Counted from the stretch's first letter, positions 23,367 through 32,013 are shown. The stretch: 35,005 nucleotides of DNA from an uncultured Alphaproteobacteria bacterium (GCA_944390455.1 CALXPU010000013.1:1-35005); one strand, 5' to 3'. Translations and numbers: made by a program. Notes: generated by a model from the letters alone, not told the origin.

Positions 23367-24326
23367 ATGACGATACTGAAAAGATACAAATTTCAACTAG
23401 GTTTCTGCGCCCTGTTATTACTCTCAGGCTGCGCCTCTGAACCCAAAGAATTTGAATATAAAAATTTACAAGAAGAAGTAGCCGCCATCAAAGAAGACGG
23501 AGGCATCTATAAAGTAGGCAATCCGTACACGGTTTTAGGGCAAAGCTACACCCCAAAAGAAGACTATGACTACGAAGAAGTCGGCATGGCTTCTTGGTAT
23601 GGGGACGATTTTCATAACAAGCGCACCGCTAATGGCGAAACTTATGACATGCGAGCCGTAACCGCGGCGCACCGCACTTTGCCATTACCATCAATAGTGC
23701 GTGTCACCAACTTAGAAAACGGCAGATCCATTATTGCCCGTGTAAACGATCGCGGCCCTTATGTTAAAAACCGCATCATAGACTTGTCAGAAAAAGGTGC
23801 CGAATTATTAGGCTATAAAAACAAAGGCACCACCAAAGTAAAAGTTGAGATATTGGAAAAAGAAAGTCGTGCAATAAAAGAAGCTATGTTATCGCCAAAT
23901 AACTCATCTAAAACTTATGGCAACAAGACCATTCCATATTCTAACACACAAGCTGTATCAACGGCACAAGCAAGCTCTGCCAATACCAAATATGAAATCA
24001 GTACCTCAGCTCGCCGTCCGTTACAGTACACTTCAGAAATAACTCTGGCATCAAATACAGATACCAACGTCAATATTCCGAATAGTGCCGAAGAAGGACC
24101 ATTTTTTGTTCAGGTCGGAGCTTTTGCAGACTATGACAAAGCCAAACAAATGGCAGACAATATGAAGCGTTTCGGCAACGTATCCATTTACGAAGCCTAT
24201 TTGAGCAAAAACGGCGTTTACCGTGTTCGTTTAGGCGCTTACCAGAGCAAAGCCGAAGCCATGAAAATTTTAGACCGCGTGTTGGATTACGGACACTCGG
24301 ACGTAACGATAGTAGAAAAAGAATAG
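23367..24326 (+). CDS. rlpA: RlpA septal ring lipoprotein / lytic transglycosylase with SPOR domain
   Basis: This 319-aa lipoprotein has a lipobox LLSGC (Cys22). Its double-psi beta-barrel domain (about 72-162) holds the signatures ASWYGDDFHNKRTANGE, TAAHRTLP and RVNDRGPYVKNRIIDLS. A Ser/Thr-rich linker follows, and then a C-terminal SPOR domain (about 244-319) that binds denuded septal glycans. RlpA cleaves glycan strands lacking stem peptides, acting after amidases at division. The order rlpA - dacA - tmk is conserved in alphaproteobacteria. AAAGGA precedes the ATG by about 10 nt. Lipidation depends on the LspA pathway also encoded here. Confidence 0.95.
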   Translation: MTILKRYKFQLGFCALLLLSGCASEPKEFEYKNLQEEVAAIKEDGGIYKVGNPYTVLGQSYTPKEDYDYEEVGMASWYGDDFHNKRTANGETYDMRAVTAAHRTLPLPSIVRVTNLENGRSIIARVNDRGPYVKNRIIDLSEKGAELLGYKNKGTTKVKVEILEKESRAIKEAMLSPNNSSKTYGNKTIPYSNTQAVSTAQASSANTKYEISTSARRPLQYTSEITLASNTDTNVNIPNSAEEGPFFVQVGAFADYDKAKQMADNMKRFGNVSIYEAYLSKNGVYRVRLGAYQSKAEAMKILDRVLDYGHSDVTIVEKE

Positions 24327-24340
24327 GAGAACAATAAGCC

Positions 24341-25489
24341 ATGTCATTTAGAACATTATGCATATTAGCCATGGGCGTTTCCGTCTTGGCGATGAGCAAA
24401 ACCGCAAATGCGTTTGAAACCAAAGCCAAGAATGCAATTTTGATGGATTATGAAACCGGAGCGTATTTATTTACCAAAAATCATCAAGATATGATTGCAC
24501 CGGCATCTATGAGCAAACTAATGACGGTTTATGTATTATTAAGCAAAATCAAAGACGGCGAAGTTTCGTTAGACGATAAATACACCGTCAGTGAAAACGC
24601 ATGGCGCAAAGGCGGAGCTGCATCCGGTGGTTCCACCATGTTCTTAAAGATTGGACAAGAAGTTCGTGTTGAAGATTTATTAAAAGGCATCTTAATCCAA
24701 TCCGGCAATGACGCTTGCATCGTTGTTGCAGAAAATTTAGCCGGTTCAGAAGAAGAATTCGCCTCAATGATGAACGAAACAGCAGAAAAGATTGGCTTAG
24801 AAAACGCCCACTTTGTTAATGCGACGGGTTTACCTCATCCGGAACACAAAATCTCCGTTGAAGATTTAGCGATATTGGCTCGTCACATCATCAAAGAATT
24901 TCCGGAATACTATCATCTGTTCTCCGAAAAAGAATTTACCTATAACGGCATCCGTCAAGGCAACCGCAACCCATTATTATATAGCTTAAAAGGTGCAGAC
25001 GGCTTAAAGACAGGTCACACATCGGAAGCCGGCTTCTGCTTAACCGGCACAGCTGTAAGAAACGACCGCCGTTTGATTGAAGTCATGACAGGTCTTGAGA
25101 GCAACAAACAACGCTCTGAAGAAACCGAAAGTTTAATGACTTGGGGCTTTGCAAACTTTGACAACTACAAATTCTTCACCAAAAATCAAATCATGGCGGA
25201 AGTTCCCGTTTGGTACGGAACCTCAAAGAGTGTTGCCGCCGTTGTACCTGAAGAAGTTATCAAAACCATCAAAAAGAGTGGCAAGAGCAAATACGGCGCC
25301 AAAATGATTTATGATGAACCATTAAAAGCTCCGATATTGCAAGGCGATAAGATTGGTGAATTATTCATCACCTACAATGATGAAATCGTTGATAAAATTC
25401 CGTTGGTAGCCAAAGACAATGTCGCTAAAATCGGACCATTCAGCCGTTTTCTTGAAAACTTAAAATACTTTGTTTTCGGAGCCAAATAA
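24341..25489 (+). CDS. dacA: D-alanyl-D-alanine carboxypeptidase (PBP5/6 type)
   Basis: This 382-aa penicillin-binding protein has a signal peptide (about 1-24, ending ANA). Its active-site triad is SMSK (S56, K59), SGN (121-123) and KTG (223-225, in LKTGHTSEAG). A C-terminal PBP5-type beta domain ends in hydrophobic residues (ENLKYFVFGAK) that may bind the membrane. It trims the terminal D-Ala from stem peptides and so limits cross-linking. GGAG lies about 11 nt upstream of the ATG. It sits between rlpA (14 bp) and tmk (3 bp) in one operon. Confidence 0.95.
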   Translation: MSFRTLCILAMGVSVLAMSKTANAFETKAKNAILMDYETGAYLFTKNHQDMIAPASMSKLMTVYVLLSKIKDGEVSLDDKYTVSENAWRKGGAASGGSTMFLKIGQEVRVEDLLKGILIQSGNDACIVVAENLAGSEEEFASMMNETAEKIGLENAHFVNATGLPHPEHKISVEDLAILARHIIKEFPEYYHLFSEKEFTYNGIRQGNRNPLLYSLKGADGLKTGHTSEAGFCLTGTAVRNDRRLIEVMTGLESNKQRSEETESLMTWGFANFDNYKFFTKNQIMAEVPVWYGTSKSVAAVVPEEVIKTIKKSGKSKYGAKMIYDEPLKAPILQGDKIGELFITYNDEIVDKIPLVAKDNVAKIGPFSRFLENLKYFVFGAK

Positions 25490-25492
25490 ACA

Positions 25493-26152
25493 ATGACGAC
25501 ATCAAACAAAAAAGGTTTGTTCATAACCTTTGAAGGTGGTGAAGGCGCCGGAAAATCAGAACAAATCACGAGATTTGCCGAATATCTGAAAACAAGCGGA
25601 CACGAAGTTGTTACCACTCGTGAACCCGGAGGAACGGAAACCGGCAAAGAAATCCGTCGCTTATTGGTTGAAGGCGATAAAGATAAATTTGATGAAATCA
25701 CCGAAATTCTGTTATTTTACGCCGATAGACGCATAGATTTGACCAAAGTAATCCGTCCGGCAATGGAAGAAGGCAAAATCGTTTTATCAGATAGGTTCAA
25801 CGATTCGACGATTGCGTATCAATATTACGGTTCCAATAAATTCGCTGACCGCAAGATAATGGACAATCTATATCAAATCGTCGCCGGAGATTTCAAACCG
25901 AACATAACTTTTTTGTTAGATATAAATGTCAAAGTTGGTCTGGAAAGAAGTTTTAAAAAAGCGCAAACGATGATTAATAAAGAATTGCGTTTTGAAAATG
26001 TGGATATAGCATTTCACGAACGCTTACGCCAAGGTTATTTGGAATTAGCCAAACAAGAACCCGAACGCTTTATCGTAATAGATGCATCCGGCTCCATTGA
26101 TGAAGTAACCGAAAAGATTATTGAGGCTTATAACCATCGCATAAATAAATAA
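25493..26152 (+). CDS. tmk: Thymidylate kinase
   Basis: At 219 aa it phosphorylates dTMP to dTDP. The P-loop GGEGAGKS lies at about 15-22. TREPGGT (about 42-48) contributes to dTMP binding, the DRFNDSTIAYQ motif is at 100-110, and the LID segment LERSFKKAQTMINKELRFE follows at about 145-165. Length matches the family. It starts 3 bp after dacA and ends at a strong terminator. holB, usually directly downstream in this group, is instead on the other strand. Confidence 0.95.
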   Translation: MTTSNKKGLFITFEGGEGAGKSEQITRFAEYLKTSGHEVVTTREPGGTETGKEIRRLLVEGDKDKFDEITEILLFYADRRIDLTKVIRPAMEEGKIVLSDRFNDSTIAYQYYGSNKFADRKIMDNLYQIVAGDFKPNITFLLDINVKVGLERSFKKAQTMINKELRFENVDIAFHERLRQGYLELAKQEPERFIVIDASGSIDEVTEKIIEAYNHRINK

Positions 26153-26155
26153 CCC

Positions 26156-26183
26156 AAATCCCCTTTTAATAAGGGGATTTTTT
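26156..26183 (+). terminator. Intrinsic terminator after tmk
   Basis: The perfect 10-bp stem AAATCCCCTT/AAGGGGATTT with loop TTAAT is followed by Ts. It begins 3 bp after the tmk stop codon and ends the rlpA-dacA-tmk transcript. Confidence 0.88.
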
Positions 26184-26268
26184 CATACCTATTTGCTTAA
26201 TAAATGAAGAACATTTTATGGGAGAAGAATTCCCGCCACTCAAGCCTTGCTAAAGCAGTGCTAAAAGA

Positions 26269-26895
26269 TTATTCAACCGCCGCTTTATCACAAGGTGTTT
26301 TACCGGTGGTTTTAAACTCTTCCATTGTCGCGGTAAAATCCATCCTCTGCCCGCGAGAAGTCAAACAATAACCGGAAATAGGATTTCCCATATCATAAAC
26401 CACTCGTAAAGTAGGATTTCCATCTTTATCATAAAATTGCTGCACCCCGTTTTTCTTACCTTGCGAAAATTCTTCTTCAGACTGCAACGTTCCATCATTA
26501 TAATAAGTACGTCTCACCCCGTCCCATAATCCATCAGAAACTTGCGTTTCCACTTTCAACGTTCCGTCTTCATAATAAGACGTCAGGCGTCCATTTGTTT
26601 TACCATTAAGATACACACCGGAAGAACGCAACGCTCCGCTTTCATAATAGAGTTTGTATTTACCATCCTTCATTCCATTGGCATAATTAATTTCCGCCTC
26701 AACTTTACCGGATGGGAAATAAGCTCTGAGCATACCATTCAGCGGCGCACCGGTTTTAATCTCCACGCATTGATTATCTACCAGCTCGCATTGAATTTCA
26801 TGACGTACAAAAAAATCGCGTTTAGCCCAAGCGTCACTTCCCAAAAGCGCCACAGCGCCTGTAATAATGACACAAACTCCATATTTAAAGTTCAT
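26269..26895 (-). CDS. Secreted MORN/YwqK-like repeat protein
   Basis: This 208-aa protein has a signal peptide (about 1-26, ending DAWA) and four to five repeats of about 22 residues with the pattern YY-x-(D/N/S)-G-x-L-x-S-x-x-x-(F/Y)-x-x-G-x-x-x-G. Examples are YYESGALRSSGVYLNGKTNG and YYEDGTLKVETQVSDGLWDG. This is the toxin-antitoxin YwqK / MORN variant repeat, common in secreted or surface proteins of unknown role; an antitoxin function should not be assumed. The ATG at 26895 was chosen because GGAGG lies 9 nt upstream and a promoter overlaps the longer frame that runs up to 26961. Two Cys near the start and one near the end may pair. Confidence 0.8.
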   Translation of the reverse strand: MNFKYGVCVIITGAVALLGSDAWAKRDFFVRHEIQCELVDNQCVEIKTGAPLNGMLRAYFPSGKVEAEINYANGMKDGKYKLYYESGALRSSGVYLNGKTNGRLTSYYEDGTLKVETQVSDGLWDGVRRTYYNDGTLQSEEEFSQGKKNGVQQFYDKDGNPTLRVVYDMGNPISGYCLTSRGQRMDFTATMEEFKTTGKTPCDKAAVE

Positions 26896-26933
26896 CAGAG
26901 TGTTCCTCCTCAAAAACCACACACACTTAGTAA

Positions 26934-26961
26934 ATAATAAGTCATAGCGCTCAAAAGTCAA
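26934..26961 (-). promoter_or_regulatory. Sigma70-type promoter for the MORN-like gene
   Basis: On the minus strand TTGACT (26961-26956), a 16-bp spacer and TATTAT (26939-26934) give a leader of about 32 nt to the ATG at 26895. It lies directly beyond the terminator of the preceding gene. Confidence 0.7.
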
Positions 26962-26976
26962 ACAAAAATCCGCTAC

Positions 26977-27016
26977 AAAAAAAGAGTCAGACCATAAAGG
27001 TCTGGCTCTTTTTTTT
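26977..27016 (-). terminator. Strong terminator after the large membrane protein gene
   Basis: The stem AGAGTCAGACC/GGTCTGGCTCT (one G-U) with loop ATAAA has seven to eight T/A residues on each side, so it acts on the minus strand 19 bp after the stop at 27035 and possibly in both directions. Confidence 0.85.
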
Positions 27017-27034
27017 AATCAAACTTCAACAACG

Positions 27035-28771
27035 TTAGATTTCAAAGTTAACGTTATCAAAGAAATCAAGTGGGATAACCTTGCTTTCGCCTCTACCGAA
27101 TGACACGTTAACCGTATCGCCGACTTCCGTCCATTTCAGTTCGGGGAAAAATTCGGTACTACCGGTAAATTCCACGCCTCGTTCTTCTTCAAACAAGAGA
27201 TAATAAAGATTATTCTCTTGAACGATTCCGCGAACGACATAGGATTTTGTTTCCTTTTGAACCGCACCGTCTTTAATGGTATCAGACTGAGTTTTTCTAA
27301 GCATTCTGAGATATGCGTTTTGAGCATCTTGCTTAGAAGCACCGCATCCGACGGCCTGACGATTATTCATCGCCAAAAAGCAATAACCGACCACATTACC
27401 TGAACTACCTTTCATCACCATAAAATAGGTCGGAATACCACGCACATTATACAACACCGGAAAGTTAGCCGTATATTGTGCCGTTTTCGCAAACGGTTGG
27501 TCTTCAGCAATGCGCATCGCTTCTTTTTCGTTCACACCGATAGCGTGATAGTACTTAGCTTCTTTTGTACGGGTATCAACGAGCATAAACCCGTTAGTAC
27601 CATTATCGGAACCGGCAGATTGAATACCGGTATACCAATAGCTTCGTCCTTGAGAATAGACAAGTGTTGTACCGGGAGTTGGAACCCGAACGCTGTCTTG
27701 AGCCATAAAAGAGTTTCTCCACCCCTTTTTATACTCGCCCCAACAGCGGATTTGATCTTCCACAAAATCCTGCGGTTGGATTCTATCCACCCAACTTGGA
27801 GCCTCATCAACGCTATACGCTTTGAGTTTACCAGTCTGCGCATCAACAGTAACAACCCCGTCAGATTCTTCACCACCAAAGCCAATCGTATGCGTATAAG
27901 TAGAAAGCACCCAATAAGGTCTACCCACACTATCGATTTCAAAGCAATGGTCATTAAGTCCTTTAGATACAAAGCCATTCATTTTGATATGTCTTTCAAT
28001 ATCATCATCAAAACAGCCGCTTTCCAAATACTTAATCTGCAAAGGTTGTCCGTTAACTTCGGTCACGAGATAACGTTTGGTTGCATCCGTTGCATCAACA
28101 ATCAGATACCCAGGAGTAACGTCGTTCAACAACCATTTACGGAAAGAACGATGCTCCAAAGGAGCAACCCAGATAACATCGTTGTCAAAGTTCAGTTTTT
28201 TACCATTATTGATGGTAAACGAACCGGTAATACTCTGAATAGTCATATTACCGACCTCAACTTTTGAACCAAGTCCGATGTTTTCGCCCAATTTATCTTC
28301 AGCAACTTTACGAGCCAAAGCCGCATCCACTGAAATCATCTTAGATACGGAAATAGGAGAAACAACGGCATTAAAATCCCGATGTACAGCAGTATCTGCC
28401 ACCTCGGTAACCTTCAAACGCTGATAATACGACGACGCATGAAAGCATTCCGCAGATTGGAAGAAGCAGACAAACGCCGCAATAACAGCAATGAGCGCCG
28501 GAATAAAACGCCAGAAGTCTAACTTTATACGATTTAGCTCATATTTAGAAAAGTAGACCACAGCGCCCAAGATAGAAACTAGAAAAGCCTCTATCCAAAC
28601 TCCGTGAAATCCCCAAGGAGCCAACACAGGCAAACCGAAGAAGTTAATCACCATAAGCACCAACATCACTCCGACAATCCATAAAAGATTGTTCCAGATA
28701 GATACTGATTTACGATAACTGATAACCGCAAACACGGCGGTCAAACACAGAGAAAAAATAATGTAATACAT
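27035..28771 (-). CDS. Large membrane-anchored protein of unknown function
   Basis: This 578-aa protein has four membrane helices in its first 110 residues (about 1-18, 28-52, 57-76 and 86-106), then an ectodomain of about 460 residues. The ectodomain shows a repeated layout, with segments such as PGYLIVDATD, GFMLVDTRT and GVVTVDAQTGK resembling PepSY-like beta repeats, and aromatic-rich stretches (YWYTGIQSA). It ends in a small beta domain (VGDTVNVSFGRGESKVIPL). I recall similar proteins from distant bacteria but cannot name the family with certainty. It is monocistronic, with a near-consensus promoter (28818-28846) and a strong terminator. The ATG at 28771 has no good Shine-Dalgarno. Confidence 0.65.
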   Translation of the reverse strand: MYYIIFSLCLTAVFAVISYRKSVSIWNNLLWIVGVMLVLMVINFFGLPVLAPWGFHGVWIEAFLVSILGAVVYFSKYELNRIKLDFWRFIPALIAVIAAFVCFFQSAECFHASSYYQRLKVTEVADTAVHRDFNAVVSPISVSKMISVDAALARKVAEDKLGENIGLGSKVEVGNMTIQSITGSFTINNGKKLNFDNDVIWVAPLEHRSFRKWLLNDVTPGYLIVDATDATKRYLVTEVNGQPLQIKYLESGCFDDDIERHIKMNGFVSKGLNDHCFEIDSVGRPYWVLSTYTHTIGFGGEESDGVVTVDAQTGKLKAYSVDEAPSWVDRIQPQDFVEDQIRCWGEYKKGWRNSFMAQDSVRVPTPGTTLVYSQGRSYWYTGIQSAGSDNGTNGFMLVDTRTKEAKYYHAIGVNEKEAMRIAEDQPFAKTAQYTANFPVLYNVRGIPTYFMVMKGSSGNVVGYCFLAMNNRQAVGCGASKQDAQNAYLRMLRKTQSDTIKDGAVQKETKSYVVRGIVQENNLYYLLFEEERGVEFTGSTEFFPELKWTEVGDTVNVSFGRGESKVIPLDFFDNVNFEI

Positions 28772-28817
28772 AATTTATAAAATTTAAGTTATTAAAATAA
28801 TTAGTTTAGCAACATAT

Positions 28818-28846
28818 AACATACACCTTTTTACGAGTTCTGTCAA
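28818..28846 (-). promoter_or_regulatory. Sigma70-type promoter for the large membrane protein gene
   Basis: On the minus strand TTGACA (28846-28841), a 17-bp spacer and TATGTT (28823-28818) start just 12 bp after the T tract of the dxs terminator. The leader is about 40 nt. Confidence 0.75.
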
Positions 28847-28857
28847 CTTTTTTGTAC

Positions 28858-28889
28858 AAAAAAGCTCCGCACATAAAAGTAACGGAGCT
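28858..28889 (-). terminator. Terminator after dxs
   Basis: The perfect 7-bp stem AGCTCCG/CGGAGCT (28863-28869 with 28883-28889) has a 13-nt loop and is followed on the minus strand by a run of Ts. It lies 24 bp beyond the dxs stop codon. Confidence 0.75.
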
Positions 28890-28912
28890 AAAAGAAACAA
28901 ATTTGCGCTTAA

Positions 28913-30664
28913 CTAGAGCAGCTTGAGAGCATCTTCGGCAATCATTTGCGGTAACAAGCGATTTTCGCGATAAAGCACATCCACCGGCAATCTGTCGGTA
29001 AATTCCTTTTTAGCGCCGTAGTTCAAAACTTTAAGTTCGGAATTTCCGAAATAGCGTGCGATTTTTTCGCCAAAACCGCCGTTAACAACCCCACCCTCAA
29101 GTGTGATAACAACTTTATGCTTATCTTTAAGGCTTTCAAGCGCCGCCGTATCCAATTCAGAAACACAACGCACGGTAGCTAAAGTGGCATCAACATGAAA
29201 ATTCATCAATGTTTCCGCTGTTTGCTTAGCCAAGCCCTGCATTTCGCCCACAGCGAGAAGTGCAACTTTTTCACCCTTTTGCGCAAAAGCCATGGTTTTG
29301 ATTTCATCAGCTTTCGGTTGAACGCTGTCACCATAAACAACCGCATTCGGCACTCTAATCATTACCGGCCCGTCTTTTTGTGTCATAGACCAATCAAGCA
29401 TAGCCATATATTCTTCTTTAGTTGCCGGTGTTAAGAAAGTAATATTCGGAATATTAGAAGCCATTGCCATATCAAAACAACCCAAGTGAGTTGCATCTGC
29501 GCTGGATAAACCTGACCAATAAACCAAAATAACTGCCGGATTTCTGTTTAAAGCCAAATCTTGCGAAAGTTGGTCATACGTTCTCTGCAAGAAAGAACTG
29601 TGCACACAAAAGACCGGACGACATCCGCCTTTTGCCAAAGCAGAAGACATCGCCACCGCATGTTCTTCGGCAATACCGACATCAACATAGTGAGCGCCCA
29701 ATTCTTGGCGACGTTGTTCGTTTAAGGCAAACACCCCAGGCGTACCGGCTACCACAATCGCAACATTTTCGCCATTTTTAATTTTGCCGTTTAAGTAGTT
29801 GTAGGTTAAGTCGTCCAAACTTTCCCCATCGCCGAAATCAACGGTTTTATCACCGCTTTCAATATCAAACGGTACGCTCCAGTGCCATGGTTCTTTATAC
29901 GTTTCCGCCAATTTATACCCTTTACCTTTAAGAGTGTTCAAATGCACCACAACCGGCTTGTTTGTATCTTTCACAGATTGAAAGGCCGCAATCAATTTTT
30001 CAACATCATTACCGTCATTAACATAAAGATAGTCATAACCAAGCGCCTTAAACAAATTCAATTCGGCTTGACCGTTTGTTTCGCGTAAAAGTTTCAAGTT
30101 ATTATAAAGTCCGCCATGATTTTCAGCAATAGACATCTGATTGTCATTAACCACGACAATAAAGTTAGAACCGAGTTCAGAACCGGCAAAATCAAGCCCT
30201 TCCAAAGCCTCTCCTCCGGAAAGAGAACCATCGCCGATAACCGCAATCACATTATGCTTTTCGCCCTTCAAATCACGAGCCTTAGCCAAGCCGGAAGCCA
30301 AGCTGACAGAAGTTGAAGTATGCCCGATAACAAAATGGTCATGTTCGCTTTCATGCGGATTGGTATAACCGGTAATTTTATCATAATCATCAGGATTTAA
30401 GAAACCGTTTTGCCGCCCTGTAATCATCTTGTGTGCATAGCATTGATGAGAAACGTCAAATACGATTTTATCAATCGGAGAATTAAACACATAATGAAGC
30501 GCAAGTGTAGCCTCCACAAAACCCAAATTCGGTCCAACATGTCCACCAATAAGACTATCGCGTTTCAAAATTCCCTGACGAATTTCTTGCGCCAAATCAT
30601 TAAGCTGTTGCACTGACATTTTTTTAACATCAGCCGGAGAATGTACAGTATCTAACAAAGTCAT
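28913..30664 (-). CDS. dxs: 1-deoxy-D-xylulose-5-phosphate synthase, short divergent type
   Basis: This enzyme of about 583 aa makes DXP from pyruvate and glyceraldehyde 3-phosphate, the first step of the non-mevalonate isoprenoid pathway and a thiamine/pyridoxal precursor. The thiamine-diphosphate site is visible (GDGSLSGGEALEG with NDNQMS 30 residues later), as is the transketolase Glu in DVGIAEEHAVAM. It differs from the common proteobacterial form: shorter, GGHVGPNLGFVE for GGHLASGLGVVE, and FDVSHQCYAHKMITGR for WDVGHQAYPHKILTGR. This suggests a second DXS clade better known from Firmicutes and gut bacteria (inference from memory). GAGGG lies 5 nt before the ATG at 30664. A MerR-type promoter lies upstream. 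Confidence 0.88.
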   Translation of the reverse strand: MTLLDTVHSPADVKKMSVQQLNDLAQEIRQGILKRDSLIGGHVGPNLGFVEATLALHYVFNSPIDKIVFDVSHQCYAHKMITGRQNGFLNPDDYDKITGYTNPHESEHDHFVIGHTSTSVSLASGLAKARDLKGEKHNVIAVIGDGSLSGGEALEGLDFAGSELGSNFIVVVNDNQMSIAENHGGLYNNLKLLRETNGQAELNLFKALGYDYLYVNDGNDVEKLIAAFQSVKDTNKPVVVHLNTLKGKGYKLAETYKEPWHWSVPFDIESGDKTVDFGDGESLDDLTYNYLNGKIKNGENVAIVVAGTPGVFALNEQRRQELGAHYVDVGIAEEHAVAMSSALAKGGCRPVFCVHSSFLQRTYDQLSQDLALNRNPAVILVYWSGLSSADATHLGCFDMAMASNIPNITFLTPATKEEYMAMLDWSMTQKDGPVMIRVPNAVVYGDSVQPKADEIKTMAFAQKGEKVALLAVGEMQGLAKQTAETLMNFHVDATLATVRCVSELDTAALESLKDKHKVVITLEGGVVNGGFGEKIARYFGNSELKVLNYGAKKEFTDRLPVDVLYRENRLLPQMIAEDALKLL

Positions 30665-30752
30665 CATTTCCCTCATAAAAAATCAAGTTAAATCAAAATC
30701 GGCTCCCCTCCCGAATAAAACAGACGAAGCCATAAAAACGATTCTGCGATGG

Positions 30753-30783
30753 AGTGTAACATTTAGAGTTCACTCTAAGTCAA
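30753..30783 (-). promoter_or_regulatory. MerR-type promoter/operator upstream of dxs
   Basis: On the minus strand TTGACT (30783-30778) and TACACT (30758-30753) are 19 bp apart, the long spacer typical of MerR-family targets. Between and touching the boxes lies the perfect inverted repeat TTAGAGT-GA-ACTCTAA (30778-30763). MerR-family activators bind such dyads and untwist the DNA to align the two boxes. Transcription would start near 30746, leaving a leader of about 80 nt to dxs. No merR-like gene is in the window. Confidence 0.6.
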
Positions 30784-30786
30784 GCA

Positions 30787-32001
30787 TTATTTTGTGTAGG
30801 AATAAAATTTTACATCTTGAGCTTCTTCTTGCTCTCTCAACCAAGGTTTTGTTCTTTGATTATTCTGAGTACCATCATCAATATTTTCTTCTGTTGTATG
30901 ATCTTTTTGCAGCACATCCATCATCATATAAATGCTATACAGCTGTTCTATAGCCTCAAGATTTTTCTTAAAATCCTTTTGCGGAGATAAGAGCGATGAT
31001 GTTTCAAAAAGATCTTGCGCCGTTTCCATTGCCATTAAAACCTTGTTATCAAAAAACGCAAAATTAATTCTTGCCCCGTTAAACATATGCTTAACCTGCA
31101 ACATCCTCTCCATCACAGCCGGAGTTAAGATACAGCGAGCCTCAATTTGATCCGTAGCGTCAACACTCCATTGTTTAGAAAAAAGCACATCTTCCAGATG
31201 TACCCTTCTAAAAAACGTATAATAAATGTTATAACCTAAAAAAATCAACACCGCATAAAGAAACAAATCCAGAATAAACCGATTCCAAGAGCCATTAAGC
31301 AAAGCACTCCATATCGCCACAAAAACATACAGCCCGCCAAATAACACCCACAACGAAAGATTAAACTTAGTCCGAAGTGTTTTTTGCTTATCAAACATGC
31401 GTACTTTACCAGCAAAAGGCTTTTCCGTTTCAAACAACACAAACAACACGGATAAATAACTTCGCTCCACAGCTTGAAATGCAGTCTCGTTTCCATAAAA
31501 CTTTTGCTCAGAAACCCAAAATTTTGAACCTTTATAAGAACAAACAAAGCTGTCATCAGGTTGAGTATTAGTAACCGAAGAAAACAATTCACTCCGTTCT
31601 AACAATGCTTTGTTAATCTCAATCGGTTGATTTTTTTCCACCAATTGCACATCACCAAAAAAGCCAAGAATTTTTTTGAGCATAAACGGTTTAACTGCTT
31701 TAGCATATTGCCCCAAAGGCTGTAGTGTAATAAAAATAGCAAACACAATATAAAAATACATCACACAACCAAGAGCAACAAACTTATCCTTTTCAGCCTC
31801 ATAATCCGGATTGATAAGAATTAAGATTGTAAATAAAATACCCCCGACAACACTACCGATTAGTGTCGTAAAAAAATTTTTCAAATATTTATCACGCAAC
31901 GGCTTAATTTCATACATTTCAGGTGCAACTTTCAGATGATAAAAATCATAAAAGTTTTTTGCCACTTGCGGCGGTAAAGCTTGCCACTGCTTTTTGCTCA
32001 T
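30787..32001 (-). CDS. DUF3137-family membrane protein, copy 2
   Basis: This 404-aa protein has paired membrane helices near the N-terminus (about 43-65 and 72-95) and another pair in the middle (about 210-232 and 240-262), separated by a cytoplasmic domain. The C-terminal soluble part includes RINFAFFDNKVLMAME and LFETSSLL, strongly similar to the upstream neighbour, so the two are tandem paralogues. DUF3137 has no established function. The tail (about 375-404) is hydrophilic and disordered. It begins 12 bp after the other copy. Its stop codon lies 4 bp from the -35 box of dxs, with no terminator between. Confidence 0.75.
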   Translation of the reverse strand: MSKKQWQALPPQVAKNFYDFYHLKVAPEMYEIKPLRDKYLKNFFTTLIGSVVGGILFTILILINPDYEAEKDKFVALGCVMYFYIVFAIFITLQPLGQYAKAVKPFMLKKILGFFGDVQLVEKNQPIEINKALLERSELFSSVTNTQPDDSFVCSYKGSKFWVSEQKFYGNETAFQAVERSYLSVLFVLFETEKPFAGKVRMFDKQKTLRTKFNLSLWVLFGGLYVFVAIWSALLNGSWNRFILDLFLYAVLIFLGYNIYYTFFRRVHLEDVLFSKQWSVDATDQIEARCILTPAVMERMLQVKHMFNGARINFAFFDNKVLMAMETAQDLFETSSLLSPQKDFKKNLEAIEQLYSIYMMMDVLQKDHTTEENIDDGTQNNQRTKPWLREQEEAQDVKFYSYTK

Positions 32002-32013
32002 AAAAAAATCCCC

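Noticed and set aside
26269..26895. Antitoxin of a toxin-antitoxin pair
   Set aside because: YwqK-like repeats carry that database name, but this copy has a signal peptide and no adjacent toxin gene.
26896..26961. Longer start for the MORN-like protein
   Set aside because: The promoter 26934-26961 overlaps it, while ATG 26895 has a GGAGG site and is followed by a clean signal peptide.
27476..28267. Open frame of 263 codons on the plus strand
   Set aside because: It is antisense to the large membrane protein gene, with no domain, Shine-Dalgarno or promoter.
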